From: Thermococcus indicus
GTDB lineage: Archaea > Methanobacteriota_B > Thermococci > Thermococcales > Thermococcaceae
Assembly: GCF_006274605.1 (NCBI RefSeq)
Contig: NZ_CP040846.1
Span: forward strand, 1,805,041-1,869,040
Length of the DNA stretch: 64,000 nucleotides
Reading direction: 5' to 3'
A program made the position numbers and the translations under genes. Below, piece by piece: positions 35,694-44,532 of the stretch. Under the pieces are notes generated by a model, which did not search any database, had not been told where the DNA came from, and saw nothing but the letters and a program-made list of their open reading frames with translations. Position 1 is the first letter of the stretch. Every line of letters begins with the position of its first letter.

Positions 35694-36914
35694 TTATGGT
35701 CTGCCCCTGTCCCGTCCCACGGGGCGGGGCGGGTGAGGTACACTGCGCTTCCAGACGGTTTTCTCAGCCAGCATCTCCTTTATGCGGGGTATGAGGTCGT
35801 TGATTACCTCGGAGTAATCTCCCCTCTTGAGGGCATCCTCCGCCTGCTGGAGCAGGCTCTCTATCTCGTCCACATCGTAGCCCTTTTCCCTGAGGACTGT
35901 TACCATGACCTCAAGCTGTGAAAGCCTTCTCTGGAGCCTCACCGCCGCAGAGCCCTGGTACACGGTCCTTATTTCCACGTACGTCCTCGCTATCACAAAA
36001 TCCGCCTCTCCCCCCGCACGTATGGCCAGCAGGTATGCCCCCGAGTAGTCGCCCGCGTTGTAAGCGCTCCACGCCTCCTCGAGCAGGCCCCTGGCGGCTT
36101 CGAGCTTTCTTCTGGCGGCGGGTATCTGAAGGCCGTCGAGAAGCTTCTCCGCCCTGTCCGTCTTGTTCTGGACTGCCGTGAGAACCTCGAGGGTGTCCCT
36201 TGGCCCCGGCGAGGTCGCTTTCTCCTCGGTTCCTATGTCGTTCCCGAAGCGCTCCCGGGCAAATTCCAGAACCCTCTCCCGGTCCAGGGGAAACAGGGGC
36301 CCTCTCCCGTCCGACGTTGTCATGTACACGACTTCCCTCAGCCCGCTGAACTTTGCCAGCGCCTCGAGTGTCTCGTTGGTTTTTCCGTCGTCCGTCAGGA
36401 TGATGAGCCTTCCATGCGTCCCGGAGGGTCCGATTTTAACCGTCCGGATGTACTCCCTCAGCGCGAGTCCGTCCCTGCCGTTGGCGATTACCACGGTCTC
36501 GATGCCCTCGAAAACCTCCGGAAACTCCTTCTTCAGTCCATCTATCACGGCCAGATTTGTCTCGTACCTCGTCTCCCCGTACCAGCGCTCGTAGGGGATT
36601 CCGAAGTCGTCCAGGTCGCCCGTGTAGTCCTCGGGGATTGCGACGGGTCCGCCGATTATTATCACCCTCCCCGGCTCCTCGCTGAGAATCTCCGCGCTGA
36701 CCTCGGGGCTGTACGTTCCCCAGGGACTCACGATAACCCTGGCACCCAGCAGGGAGGCCACGCTGTACGCCAGCGCCTCGTCGGCCTCGTTGTCCGTCAC
36801 GAGGATAACGATGTCCCGCTCCGAAGCGAACGCATACCCGACGCTTCCCCCGGGGATGACGGCCAGGGTGAAGATGAGTCCGATGAAAATGACGGCAGGT
36901 TTTTTCAGCTCCAC
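35694..36914 (-). CDS. Exported protein with cell-wall-binding-repeat-2-like domain
   Basis: 406 residues. Residues 1-30 are a signal peptide (PAVIFIGLIFTLAVIPGGSVGYAFA). The region 30-170 resembles the CW_binding_2 fold: RVIIIGGPVAIPE, then YERWYGETRYETNLAVIDGL and VVIANGRDGLALREY. The region 235-395 is helical and coiled-coil-like. In archaea such domains occur on surface proteins without murein, so the ligand is unclear. The C-terminus is basic (PVGRDRGRP) with no membrane anchor. GTG is the start, preceded by GGTGAGAGAAC. Confidence 0.75.
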   Translation of the reverse strand: MELKKPAVIFIGLIFTLAVIPGGSVGYAFASERDIVILVTDNEADEALAYSVASLLGARVIVSPWGTYSPEVSAEILSEEPGRVIIIGGPVAIPEDYTGDLDDFGIPYERWYGETRYETNLAVIDGLKKEFPEVFEGIETVVIANGRDGLALREYIRTVKIGPSGTHGRLIILTDDGKTNETLEALAKFSGLREVVYMTTSDGRGPLFPLDRERVLEFARERFGNDIGTEEKATSPGPRDTLEVLTAVQNKTDRAEKLLDGLQIPAARRKLEAARGLLEEAWSAYNAGDYSGAYLLAIRAGGEADFVIARTYVEIRTVYQGSAAVRLQRRLSQLEVMVTVLREKGYDVDEIESLLQQAEDALKRGDYSEVINDLIPRIKEMLAEKTVWKRSVPHPPRPVGRDRGRP

Positions 36915-37041
36915 GTTCTCTCACCGGTTTACCGTTGGAAACGGGCCTATTTAAGCCTTTTTCACGAAACCGTTCCGCGGCGTTAGCCCCGCTGGCAGGA
37001 AAAAACGTGGAGGTGCCCCATTTGGGGCGGGACCATTAAAG

Positions 37042-37057
37042 AACGTTCAGGAACGTT
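37042..37057 (-). terminator. Hairpin just after asnB, possible terminator
   Basis: AACGTTC and GAACGTT form a 7-bp perfect inverted repeat with a 2-base loop at the asnB stop codon, followed on the minus strand by CTTTAAT. A second palindrome, GCCCC-ATTT-GGGGC, lies at 37015-37028. Short-loop hairpins are not a strong archaeal terminator signal, so this is tentative. The rest of the 140-bp gap has no gene. Confidence 0.4.
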
Positions 37058-38499
37058 TATTCCCGTTTAAAAATCTCCCTGAAGACTTTCTCCGCGTATT
37101 CCCTCAGTCCCAGACCCTCGCTCTTTGCGAGTTTCTCCAGGAGCTTCTGGGAACCGCTGCCGTACTGGGCGGCTTTCTTCTCCCTCATGGCAATCTCCTT
37201 CGGCAGACCCAGCTCCAGCGCCGCCTTTCTCAGAACGGCCTTCCTCACGCCCCCGGATATCTTTGCATCAAGCGGTGTGTTGATCGCCGCGGAGACGACG
37301 GACAGGCTCAGGAAGGGGAAGCGCCCCTCCACCGAGTTCAGCATGGCTATCTTGTCGTCCCTGGCGAGGTTCCTCTCACCAAGCCCCTTCAGATCTTCCT
37401 CCATAAGCTCGGGCCTCTCCAGGTACTTCGCGTAGCCACCGAAGAGCTCATCCGCCCCCTGGCCGCTCAGGAGAACCTTGACACCGTCGTCCCTCGCGAG
37501 CCCAGTGGCGAAGTACAGGGGTATCCCGATGGCCAGGTTCATGGGGTTCGGCTCCTCTATCGCGAAGGCAACCCTCGGAACCGCCTCCCTCACATCGTCC
37601 AGGTCGAAGACGTACTCCCTGAGCTCCAGGCCGAGCCTGTCCGCGGCCCTTCTGGCCCATTCGATGTCGGGGCTTCCCTCCACCCCCGCGGTGTAGAGGA
37701 CGACGTCGGAGTACTCAGAGGCGATGAGGGCGACAAGGGAGCTGTCCAGTCCCCCGGAAAAGAGAACCCCGGTTTTCTTCCCCACCCTGTGGCGGACGGA
37801 GCAGGTCAGGGCCCTGCCGATGGCCTTAACCGCCCTCTCGGGGTCGAGGGGCTTCCTCCTCAGCTCTTCCAGCTGGAGGGCTTTCCTAACTTCAACGCCC
37901 TCCCTCGAGATTGTGACCAGCTCGCCGGGTTCTACCGGAATGGCCTCCTGCCCGATGGCCCACAGCACCTTTTTCTCGCTCGCGAAGAATCCCTCCGGGG
38001 AGCGGTACAGCGGTCTTACACCCAATGGGTCGCGGAAGAGGTGAATCCTCTCCCCGTCGGAGAAGGCCACGGCGTAGTCGCCCTCCATCATCAGCATCGC
38101 CTTCCGAACCGCCCCGAAGGCGTCCAGCCCGCGGTCGAGGAAGAACTCGATGAGCCTGAGGATTACCTCGCTGTCCACGTCCGTCTCGAAGGATACCCCC
38201 CGTCCCTCCAGCCACGCCCTCAGCTCGCGGTGGTTGTATATCTCGCCGTTGTGGACGAGGGCCAGCTCATTGACGAAGGGCTGGGTAAAGCCCGGGGAGC
38301 CCGTCATGGCGAGCCTGCACTGTATGAGACCTATCTTCCCGTCGGGCATTTCGGGAACCTTTGAGAAGTCGCTCGATTTCAGTACGCCCTCGTCCGTCCA
38401 GACGCCGAAGCTGTCCTCTCCCCTGTGCTTTCCGGCGTTTATCATGACGATGAACCTGTCCCTGAGATTTGAACCGAGTCCACCAGCCACAAGGCACAT
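37057..38499 (-). CDS. asnB: Asparagine synthase (glutamine-hydrolysing)
   Basis: 480 residues. The start codon is followed at once by Cys2 (MCLVAGG), the N-terminal nucleophile of the glutaminase domain, which is why I choose this ATG; GGTGGGAG lies upstream. Glutaminase blocks are KHRGEDSFGVW, AMTGSP-LVHNGEIYNHREL and METDVDSEVILRLIE-like TDVDSEVI. The synthase PP-loop is LFSGGLDSSLVAL (about 235), and LLSGQGADELFGGYAKY follows near 340. It makes asparagine from aspartate, ATP and glutamine. A longer upstream frame is not used. Confidence 0.93.
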   Translation of the reverse strand: MCLVAGGLGSNLRDRFIVMINAGKHRGEDSFGVWTDEGVLKSSDFSKVPEMPDGKIGLIQCRLAMTGSPGFTQPFVNELALVHNGEIYNHRELRAWLEGRGVSFETDVDSEVILRLIEFFLDRGLDAFGAVRKAMLMMEGDYAVAFSDGERIHLFRDPLGVRPLYRSPEGFFASEKKVLWAIGQEAIPVEPGELVTISREGVEVRKALQLEELRRKPLDPERAVKAIGRALTCSVRHRVGKKTGVLFSGGLDSSLVALIASEYSDVVLYTAGVEGSPDIEWARRAADRLGLELREYVFDLDDVREAVPRVAFAIEEPNPMNLAIGIPLYFATGLARDDGVKVLLSGQGADELFGGYAKYLERPELMEEDLKGLGERNLARDDKIAMLNSVEGRFPFLSLSVVSAAINTPLDAKISGGVRKAVLRKAALELGLPKEIAMREKKAAQYGSGSQKLLEKLAKSEGLGLREYAEKVFREIFKRE

Positions 38500-38675
38500 G
38501 CTCTCCCACCGCTGGAAGTTGGTCGTCGTTAAGAAAAGACTTCCCGCTTTCGAGGTGGGATAGTGATAGAAAGCGGCCCGAAATTCTGAACATCCGTCCA
38601 AATCTGTGCCGGATGGCTGAACCATGGGCTCCGGGACGTCACAGGGAGAAAAATCAGGAGGGCAGCTCACGGGCA

Positions 38676-39254
38676 TCAGAGCCTTGGCCCCATGATGCCC
38701 CTCCTTTTCAGCTCCCTGTAGGCCCTCCTGAGGGTGTCCCTGATCAGATACCTCTTGTTCATGCCCCCCAGCCGGTGGGCGGCCTTTCTGAGACTCCCCG
38801 CCTGGAGGAAGAGTTCGAGGAGTTCCCTGTCCTCGTCGGAGAGGTCAAGATGTTTGAGGGCCTTCTCGGCTATCTCCACCGGGAGGTTGCCCTCGTAGGC
38901 GTAATCCGAGCTCATGACCGGCTTTTCAAAGCGCTCCACGAGACGGAAGACTATAACGTGAGCGATGGAGTCGTCGTCCACGTGTTTGTAATGGCTTTTG
39001 AGGGCCCTTATAAGCTCCTCCCTGCTCGAAAAACCGTCCAGAAGAGCGTCCTCGTCGGTAAGCTCACCAACCGTTTTACTCTCAACCCTCTCGATAACCG
39101 CCTTCCCTATCGCGTAGCCGCCCGAGTGCAGGAGGACCTCATCTCCGGGCTCCAGATTCGGCCTCCTGCCGAGCCTCACCGTTGCCCTCTTCCTTCCGCT
39201 CAGTATCGCCTCGGCGTAGCGTCCGTCGAACTCCAGGTGGCGCACCGGGATCAC
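38676..39254 (-). CDS. ASCH-domain protein with C-terminal helical domain
   Basis: 192 residues. The first 110 form an ASCH (PUA-like) domain, with [23 protein letters not shown] and [27 protein letters not shown] folds bind RNA or modified nucleosides. The last 70 residues are helical and resemble a helix-turn-helix ([51 protein letters not shown]). GTG is the start and overlaps the stop of the next ASCH gene (GTGA). Function unknown. Confidence 0.82.
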   Translation of the reverse strand: MIPVRHLEFDGRYAEAILSGRKRATVRLGRRPNLEPGDEVLLHSGGYAIGKAVIERVESKTVGELTDEDALLDGFSSREELIRALKSHYKHVDDDSIAHVIVFRLVERFEKPVMSSDYAYEGNLPVEIAEKALKHLDLSDEDRELLELFLQAGSLRKAAHRLGGMNKRYLIRDTLRRAYRELKRRGIMGPRL

Positions 39255-39595
39255 CGCCCGCCTTTCTCACCCACGAGCTTGAACCTTATGGCGATGACGC
39301 CGTAGCGGTTCTCCTTCCACTTCGGGTACATACCGTGGAACCTCTTCACCGCCCTCTCAAAGCTCGGCTCATCCGGAAAGATCTTCTTTATGGGCTCTTC
39401 CCTCAGAACCTGACGGAACGTCTCGTATTCCTTCACGCCCGTGATCACTGCCGGAACCTGATCGTTGAAGATTATCTTGTCGCCGGGCTTCATCCCCCTG
39501 AACTGGGGGTAGGCAACCCTGACCTCTATCCTCTTCTCGCCGGACTTTATGTAGTCCAGGTATTCCTCGCGAACCCTCAACCTGTACACTCTCAT
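39251..39595 (-). CDS. ASCH-domain protein, 114 aa
   Basis: A single ASCH fold with [38 protein letters not shown] and the end [13 protein letters not shown]. In the family, K-E-R-type residues following the first helix line the RNA/nucleotide groove. It is translationally coupled to the second ASCH gene; the two form a two-gene operon. The ATG follows GGTGAAG; GTG codons just upstream are alternatives. Function unknown. Confidence 0.8.
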   Translation of the reverse strand: MRVYRLRVREEYLDYIKSGEKRIEVRVAYPQFRGMKPGDKIIFNDQVPAVITGVKEYETFRQVLREEPIKKIFPDEPSFERAVKRFHGMYPKWKENRYGVIAIRFKLVGEKGGR

Positions 39596-39685
39596 CTTCA
39601 CCACGACCCCCGTTCCACTCCCCGCTTAAAAGGCTGATGGAAACTTTTAAATCCTTTAGCGCCGAATTGAAGTCAGGTGTAAACG

Positions 39686-39853
39686 ATGAGACACAGGGGG
39701 CAGGGAGCGCTGGAGTACCTTTTCATGCTGGCCGCTGTTCTGATACTGGTCACGATGGCAATCCGGGTCATCATGAGCAGTGTCCATGACCTCAACAGTG
39801 CGATTTCCAACTACACTGCGGAGGTTCGGAAGCAGATACTCGAAGACCTGTGA
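39686..39853 (+). CDS. Small class III (type IV) pilin
   Basis: 55 residues with an archaeal class III signal: RGQGALEYLFMLAAVLILVTMAI. The Q-G-A-L-E-x-L motif directly before the hydrophobic stretch is the processing site of EppA-type prepilin peptidases, with cleavage before the glutamine. The mature chain is only about 50 residues, with a short polar tail (SSVHDLNSAISNYTAEVRKQILEDL). AGGTG precedes the ATG and a TATA-like CTTTTAAATCC lies about 35 bases further up. The next gene, 9 bp away, is a prepilin peptidase. Confidence 0.85.
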   Translation: MRHRGQGALEYLFMLAAVLILVTMAIRVIMSSVHDLNSAISNYTAEVRKQILEDL

Positions 39854-39862
39854 GGTGGAATC

Positions 39863-41077
39863 ATGGAGACGATCCCCCTGGTTCTGGGTCTTTTAGCGGG
39901 AGTACTGACCTCATACACCGATATTAAAACGGGTTTCATCTTCGACAACCACGCTTTTCCAACCCTCACCCTCATTGGACGTCTCCTCGGGTGGGAGGAA
40001 GAGGAAGAAGAGGAAAGCGAGCTTCCCACCTGGCTCGGCAGGATTGTGATTCCGGCCGCCGAAGTCGGCGTCCTTTACTACCTGTACCGGGGGATAATGG
40101 CCCACGATGGCCTGATGACCGCCTCCGGATTCATCGGACTGATACTGGGCTTCGTCCTCGGTCTCCTGCTCTATTACATCGGGGCCTGGGCCAGCGGCGA
40201 TGTGGTCCTTCTGGCGGCGTTCTCCGCCCTCCTGCCCCTCGCCCCATCCACCGCCGATGTGGTCCCTCCCTACGGAACGACGTACCCCCTGTATCCCCTG
40301 GCAGTGCTTTTCAACAGCATCCTGGCGGTGTTTCCCTTCATCTTCGTATACTCCCTTGCTGTCCTCGTGCTCAGGAGGAGGTTTCACGCCCTGAGGGAGG
40401 TCTTCGTGGGAGGGCTGCGCACCACCGTTGAGTTCACCCTGTGGATAGTTGCCGTCATAACCGTTCAGGCAATCCTGGGGAGCGCCGGAATCTCAAGTCC
40501 CATAACCGGAATCCTAGTGGCGCTCGTCCTGCTGCCGGTCTTTATGAGGCTCCACCACCTCGGTAACGCCGCCGGTATCCTGTCCCTCGGGTACCTCATG
40601 TACCTGGAGCCAACTGTCGCGCTCTTAACAGCGGGGAAGGTCTTTGCCCTCGTCTACCTCCTGAAGGTGCTCCTCTCCACCGTCAGGTTCATGCGCCTGG
40701 ATGTTCTGATGGAAGAGGTCCCCGTGGAGGAGCTGAAAGAGTGGGACATACTCGGCGAGGTCATCCACGAGACCAACGGGGAGGTAATGCGGGACAGGGA
40801 GGACGGCATTGAACGCATTAAGCGCGCCCTGGTCTCATGGGACCTGAGATTGCTGAGGCCAAGGAGGGGGCGGATCATAGCATCTCCCACTGCTGAGGGC
40901 CTCAGGAAGGAGCAGATAGAGGAGCTCAAGCGCCTCGTGGAGGAGGGAAGGCTTGAGAACTCATTCCTCAGGAAAAAATCAATGCCCTTTGCCCCGGCGC
41001 TCTTCATGGGGTTCCTGCTGGCGTACTTCTGGGGGGACATATTCTGGTGGCTGGTCCTGAGGGTCGCAGGGCTCTGA
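39863..41077 (+). CDS. Prepilin peptidase, A24 (aspartic) family, EppA-like
   Basis: 404 residues with about nine membrane helices. The first catalytic aspartate is in LTSYTDIKTGFI (about 20) and the second in GAWASGDVVLL (about 113), where the usual G-x-G-D motif reads A-S-G-D. A soluble loop (about 265-355) with a basic helix (RRGRIIASPTAEGLRKEQ) is inserted before the last helix. It should cut class III signal peptides such as that of the adjacent pilin. Archaellin signals in this window are of a different form (KRGAxGIG), which a FlaK-type enzyme cuts. GAGGTGGA precedes the ATG. Confidence 0.88.
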   Translation: METIPLVLGLLAGVLTSYTDIKTGFIFDNHAFPTLTLIGRLLGWEEEEEEESELPTWLGRIVIPAAEVGVLYYLYRGIMAHDGLMTASGFIGLILGFVLGLLLYYIGAWASGDVVLLAAFSALLPLAPSTADVVPPYGTTYPLYPLAVLFNSILAVFPFIFVYSLAVLVLRRRFHALREVFVGGLRTTVEFTLWIVAVITVQAILGSAGISSPITGILVALVLLPVFMRLHHLGNAAGILSLGYLMYLEPTVALLTAGKVFALVYLLKVLLSTVRFMRLDVLMEEVPVEELKEWDILGEVIHETNGEVMRDREDGIERIKRALVSWDLRLLRPRRGRIIASPTAEGLRKEQIEELKRLVEEGRLENSFLRKKSMPFAPALFMGFLLAYFWGDIFWWLVLRVAGL

Positions 41078-41089
41078 ATCAGGGTTAGA

Positions 41090-41097
41090 CTTTTAAG
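41090..41097 (+). promoter_or_regulatory. TATA box of the small RNA locus
   Basis: CTTTTAAG lies 25-30 bases before the first paired base of the H/ACA RNA at 41121, the correct spacing for transcription to start at or just before the RNA. It directly follows the peptidase gene, so the RNAs have their own promoter. Confidence 0.6.
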
Positions 41098-41117
41098 CCC
41101 CTGCGCGGAGAAGCCAC

Positions 41118-41182
41118 CGCCGGCCCGGCGTCCGCCCACCCCGCGGAGGAGTGAGGCGGGGATTCCGGCCGGGCCGACAGGG
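41118..41182 (+). ncRNA. H/ACA guide RNA, single hairpin
   Basis: A complete archaeal H/ACA unit. The lower stem is CGGCCCGGC (41121-41129) with GCCGGGCCG (41168-41176), 9 GC pairs. The pocket strands are GTCCGCCCA (41130-41138) and ATTCCG (41162-41167). The upper stem is CCCCGC with GCGGGG (6 bp). The loop GGAGGAGTGAG contains GA and TGA placed to form tandem sheared G-A pairs, a K-loop for L7Ae. ACA (41177-41179) follows directly, 15 bases after the upper stem, within the 14-16 base rule. It should guide one pseudouridine in rRNA; the predicted target is 5'-CGGAAU-U-N-UGGGCGGAC. Confidence 0.75.
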
Positions 41183-41236
41183 GGATGACGAGCTTTTGCT
41201 TTGCTGACTGTGATGAGCACGCCCTTCACTGACCCC
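41181..41236 (+). ncRNA. C/D box guide RNA
   Basis: All four boxes are present in order: C ATGACGA (41185-41191), D' CTGA (41204-41207), C' GTGATGA (41210-41216) and D CTGA (41229-41232). Both guides are 12 bases (GCTTTTGCTTTG before D', GCACGCCCTTCA before D), with 2 bases between D' and C', the standard symmetric archaeal layout. GGGG before box C can pair with CCCC after box D. Box C deviates by one base from RTGATGA. It should direct 2'-O-methylation opposite the fifth guide base from each D box; I did not identify the targets. It starts where the H/ACA RNA ends and its 3' end runs antisense over the last bases of the HAD gene. Confidence 0.8.
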
Positions 41237-41858
41237 GTTCTCCTATGAGCCCCCTGACTATCTCCATAACCTCATGGAGGCTCTCAACGTTGTGATCGCC
41301 CTCGACGCCCTCGTGCGGGTTTATTGCTATGCTGACGTCGGCCTCTTTGAACATGCTCAGGTCGTTGAAGCCGTCCCCAACCGCCACCGTCAGCTCAGGT
41401 TCAAGCTCGGCCTTCAGTTCCCTGAGTATGGTCCCCTTGCTCCTGAAGTCAACGATGGGGTTGACCTTACCGGTAACGACGCCGTTCTCAAAGACCAGCT
41501 CGTTGGCATAGACGTAGTCAACTCCAAGTTCCTTGGCTATCCTTCCCGCGAGGCACATGAGGCCGCTGCTCAGTATCGCTATCCTGAAGTCGTTCTCCCT
41601 CAGAAACTCGATGAGCTCCTTTGCGCCGTCCATGTACTCAACCGAGTCCGCCCATTCCATAATCTCTTCCCTGGTGTGGCCCTTCCACAGAGAGGCGTCG
41701 AGCTCGGCCCACTTCACGTAGTCTATTTTTCCCGCAAAGAAGAGCTCGGCGTATTCCTTTCCCTTCTCCCAGGTCCCAAAGCGCTTGTGAAGCTCAACCC
41801 AGCCCGAGACGGATTTTACAAGGGTTCCCTCAAGATCGAAAGCTATGAGCCTGACCAT
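41226..41858 (-). CDS. HAD-family phosphatase, phosphoserine-phosphatase-like
   Basis: 210 residues. HAD motif I is FDLEGTLV (residues 7-14), where the second aspartate is replaced by Glu as in some phosphoserine phosphatases. Motif II is ILSSGLM (about 95), motif III RSKGTILRELK and motif IV VAVGDGFNDLSMFK (about 160). A helical cap lies at 17-75. Phosphoserine phosphatase is the closest guess. GGGGTGGTAAG precedes the ATG; the 3' end overlaps the C/D RNA on the other strand. Confidence 0.82.
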   Translation of the reverse strand: MVRLIAFDLEGTLVKSVSGWVELHKRFGTWEKGKEYAELFFAGKIDYVKWAELDASLWKGHTREEIMEWADSVEYMDGAKELIEFLRENDFRIAILSSGLMCLAGRIAKELGVDYVYANELVFENGVVTGKVNPIVDFRSKGTILRELKAELEPELTVAVGDGFNDLSMFKEADVSIAINPHEGVEGDHNVESLHEVMEIVRGLIGERGQ

Positions 41859-41897
41859 CTTACCACCCCAAAAGAGAGCGAGGGGAAACTTAAAAGC

Positions 41898-42587
<690 letters not shown>

Positions 42588-42597
42588 TCAACCTTTC

Positions 42598-44532
42598 TCA
42601 TGATCTGTGGGCCTGGTACCAGGCGAAGATTATGATGGCCAGGGCGCCGATGACGATTCCGATTACCGTCCACACGACCTTGGAGGTCGCCGGTGTGTAC
42701 GGTACCGTCTGAACCTCTGTCACGGTACTTTCGACGGGCACTGTCTCGGTGCGGGTCTCGGTGACGGTCACGGTGCCGTTGGAAGGTGCGGTGGTCGTCA
42801 CGGTGATGGTCCTCGTTATCACCACCGTATCGTTCCCGGTTGGAGATACTATGTCCAGCGCGATCGTGCTTGAATTGACCGTCCCCGCGATGGTGTTCAG
42901 GGCAACCCTGAACGTCTTTTTCCCGGGGGAGTATGGGATTACCATGACGCTGAGGGTCGCGTTCTCCCCGGGCCCCAGGCTCAAGGGAGCAACCAGCCCA
43001 CCCCGGTAGGACTCAAAGGTGCCGTCGGGCTCAACGGCCACGCCCTCAGGAACGCTCACCGTGAGGTTGGCCGGTACAGACACGTCCCCGGTGTTTCTGA
43101 CGATGAACCTCAGGGTCACAGGATGATACGTTACGGGGTCTCCTTCCCACGATGCGTTGAGGAGGTAGGCGACCCTCGACGGCTCCACGTACGCGGTGAC
43201 GGCGTTGGATGAGAAAGTCAGCCTGGTGTAGCCCCCGCAGGCCAGCTCAAAGGGGGCAACGACATCGGCCACCAGCCTTCCGAGCGTAACGTTACCGTCG
43301 TCCATCGGCATGACGGTTACCCTGAATGTTTTCTCCTGACCCGGTTTCAGGAGGGATACCTCCATCGTGCTCCCCGAAACAGCCCGCACTCCAGCGCCGG
43401 GAACGAAGCGGAGCGTGACGTTCGAAAGGGCCACCGTGCCGGTGTTCTTTACCCGGAAGGAAATGTCCATCGGGAGGTATCTCTTCCCATCCGTGGCGGT
43501 GCCCTCAATCAGAAGGTTGGCCACCCTGCTCACGTCGGGAATTCTGGACCTGTCGAGGAAGACCTCAAAGGCGGCCTTTCCGTCGTCCTCCACACCGTCC
43601 AGGATCACGGTTGCTCCCTTGTAGTACAGGCTCGCCGCCACGGCACCGCTTGAGAGTTTGGAGGTGGCCAGAACCGCGCCGCACGAGTTGAGCAGGGACG
43701 CCCTTATCGAACCATCGAATCTGTAGTCGTAGCGTAGCACGTAGGGGCCAACGTTCTTGGTCTGGCCAGGGGAGAGGGAGAAAGCCTCATCCGGAACCAT
43801 CTCAACGTCGAGGGAAGCCCCCCTGAAAAACACCGTCACCTTGGCGTATTCAACCCCCGCCAGATCCTCCGCCTTAACGTGGAACGGGCCGATGTCCGCC
43901 TCCTTCCCAACGACCACTGAATACCCCTCTCCGCCGTATTTGAAGTAGAGTGTTTCTGTGAAGCCGTCAGGGGATTTCTCAACGGTGGCGTTGGTGAAGG
44001 TCAGCACATGGTTCGAGACCGTCACGTTCTGGCCCCTCTGGAGGTACCCCTCAAAGACCTTTGGATAGGCGCTCACGGCAACCTTGATGTTGCCGAAGGT
44101 GAACTTTCCGGAGGTGAAGTCCTTGGACTCGTTCCCCCTGGAAACGCGCACCTTCGCGCCCTTGCTGCTCACGGAAAGAAGCTCAATCGAGTAGTCACCC
44201 AACTGGATCGTCTCTCCCTCAACGATGTTGGGAAACGTCACGTTCAGGAAAACGAGAGGTTCCTCCGCCGCGGTAGCCCTGACGTACCGCACCACAACGT
44301 CCCTGACGGTGAGACCCTCCCCGGGACGGAGGGACAGGTCACGGTACGAGGACCCGTCATACGCGGTGCCGACCAGGACCCCGTCCAGTGAAACGTCCGT
44401 AAACTCCAGGGTCACGTTTCCAACCGAAATCGAACCGGGCAGGGAAAGCCATCCGTTGAAGGACGACGCCGAGGCAAAGCCCGTGGGGAGCAGAATCATG
44501 AGCACCAGTACGAACACTACGGCCCGTCTCAC
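42598..44532 (-). CDS. Membrane-anchored extracellular protein at the end of the archaellum operon, 644 aa
   Basis: Residues 1-24 are a signal peptide (AVVFVLVLMILLPTGFASA). The body (25-590) is beta-rich with repeated modules of about 90 residues, ending in NEW3/CARDB-like parts (LRFIVRNTGDVSVPANLTVSVPEGV). A Thr/Ser/Val stretch (about 570-610) precedes a single C-terminal helix (VVWTVIGIVIGALAIIIFAW) and a short basic tail. It starts with GTG, overlapping the stop of arlJ (GTGA), so it belongs to this operon. It is not a standard archaellum part; a stator, anchor or surface-layer role is possible but unproven. Confidence 0.8.
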   Translation of the reverse strand: MRRAVVFVLVLMILLPTGFASASSFNGWLSLPGSISVGNVTLEFTDVSLDGVLVGTAYDGSSYRDLSLRPGEGLTVRDVVVRYVRATAAEEPLVFLNVTFPNIVEGETIQLGDYSIELLSVSSKGAKVRVSRGNESKDFTSGKFTFGNIKVAVSAYPKVFEGYLQRGQNVTVSNHVLTFTNATVEKSPDGFTETLYFKYGGEGYSVVVGKEADIGPFHVKAEDLAGVEYAKVTVFFRGASLDVEMVPDEAFSLSPGQTKNVGPYVLRYDYRFDGSIRASLLNSCGAVLATSKLSSGAVAASLYYKGATVILDGVEDDGKAAFEVFLDRSRIPDVSRVANLLIEGTATDGKRYLPMDISFRVKNTGTVALSNVTLRFVPGAGVRAVSGSTMEVSLLKPGQEKTFRVTVMPMDDGNVTLGRLVADVVAPFELACGGYTRLTFSSNAVTAYVEPSRVAYLLNASWEGDPVTYHPVTLRFIVRNTGDVSVPANLTVSVPEGVAVEPDGTFESYRGGLVAPLSLGPGENATLSVMVIPYSPGKKTFRVALNTIAGTVNSSTIALDIVSPTGNDTVVITRTITVTTTAPSNGTVTVTETRTETVPVESTVTEVQTVPYTPATSKVVWTVIGIVIGALAIIIFAWYQAHRS

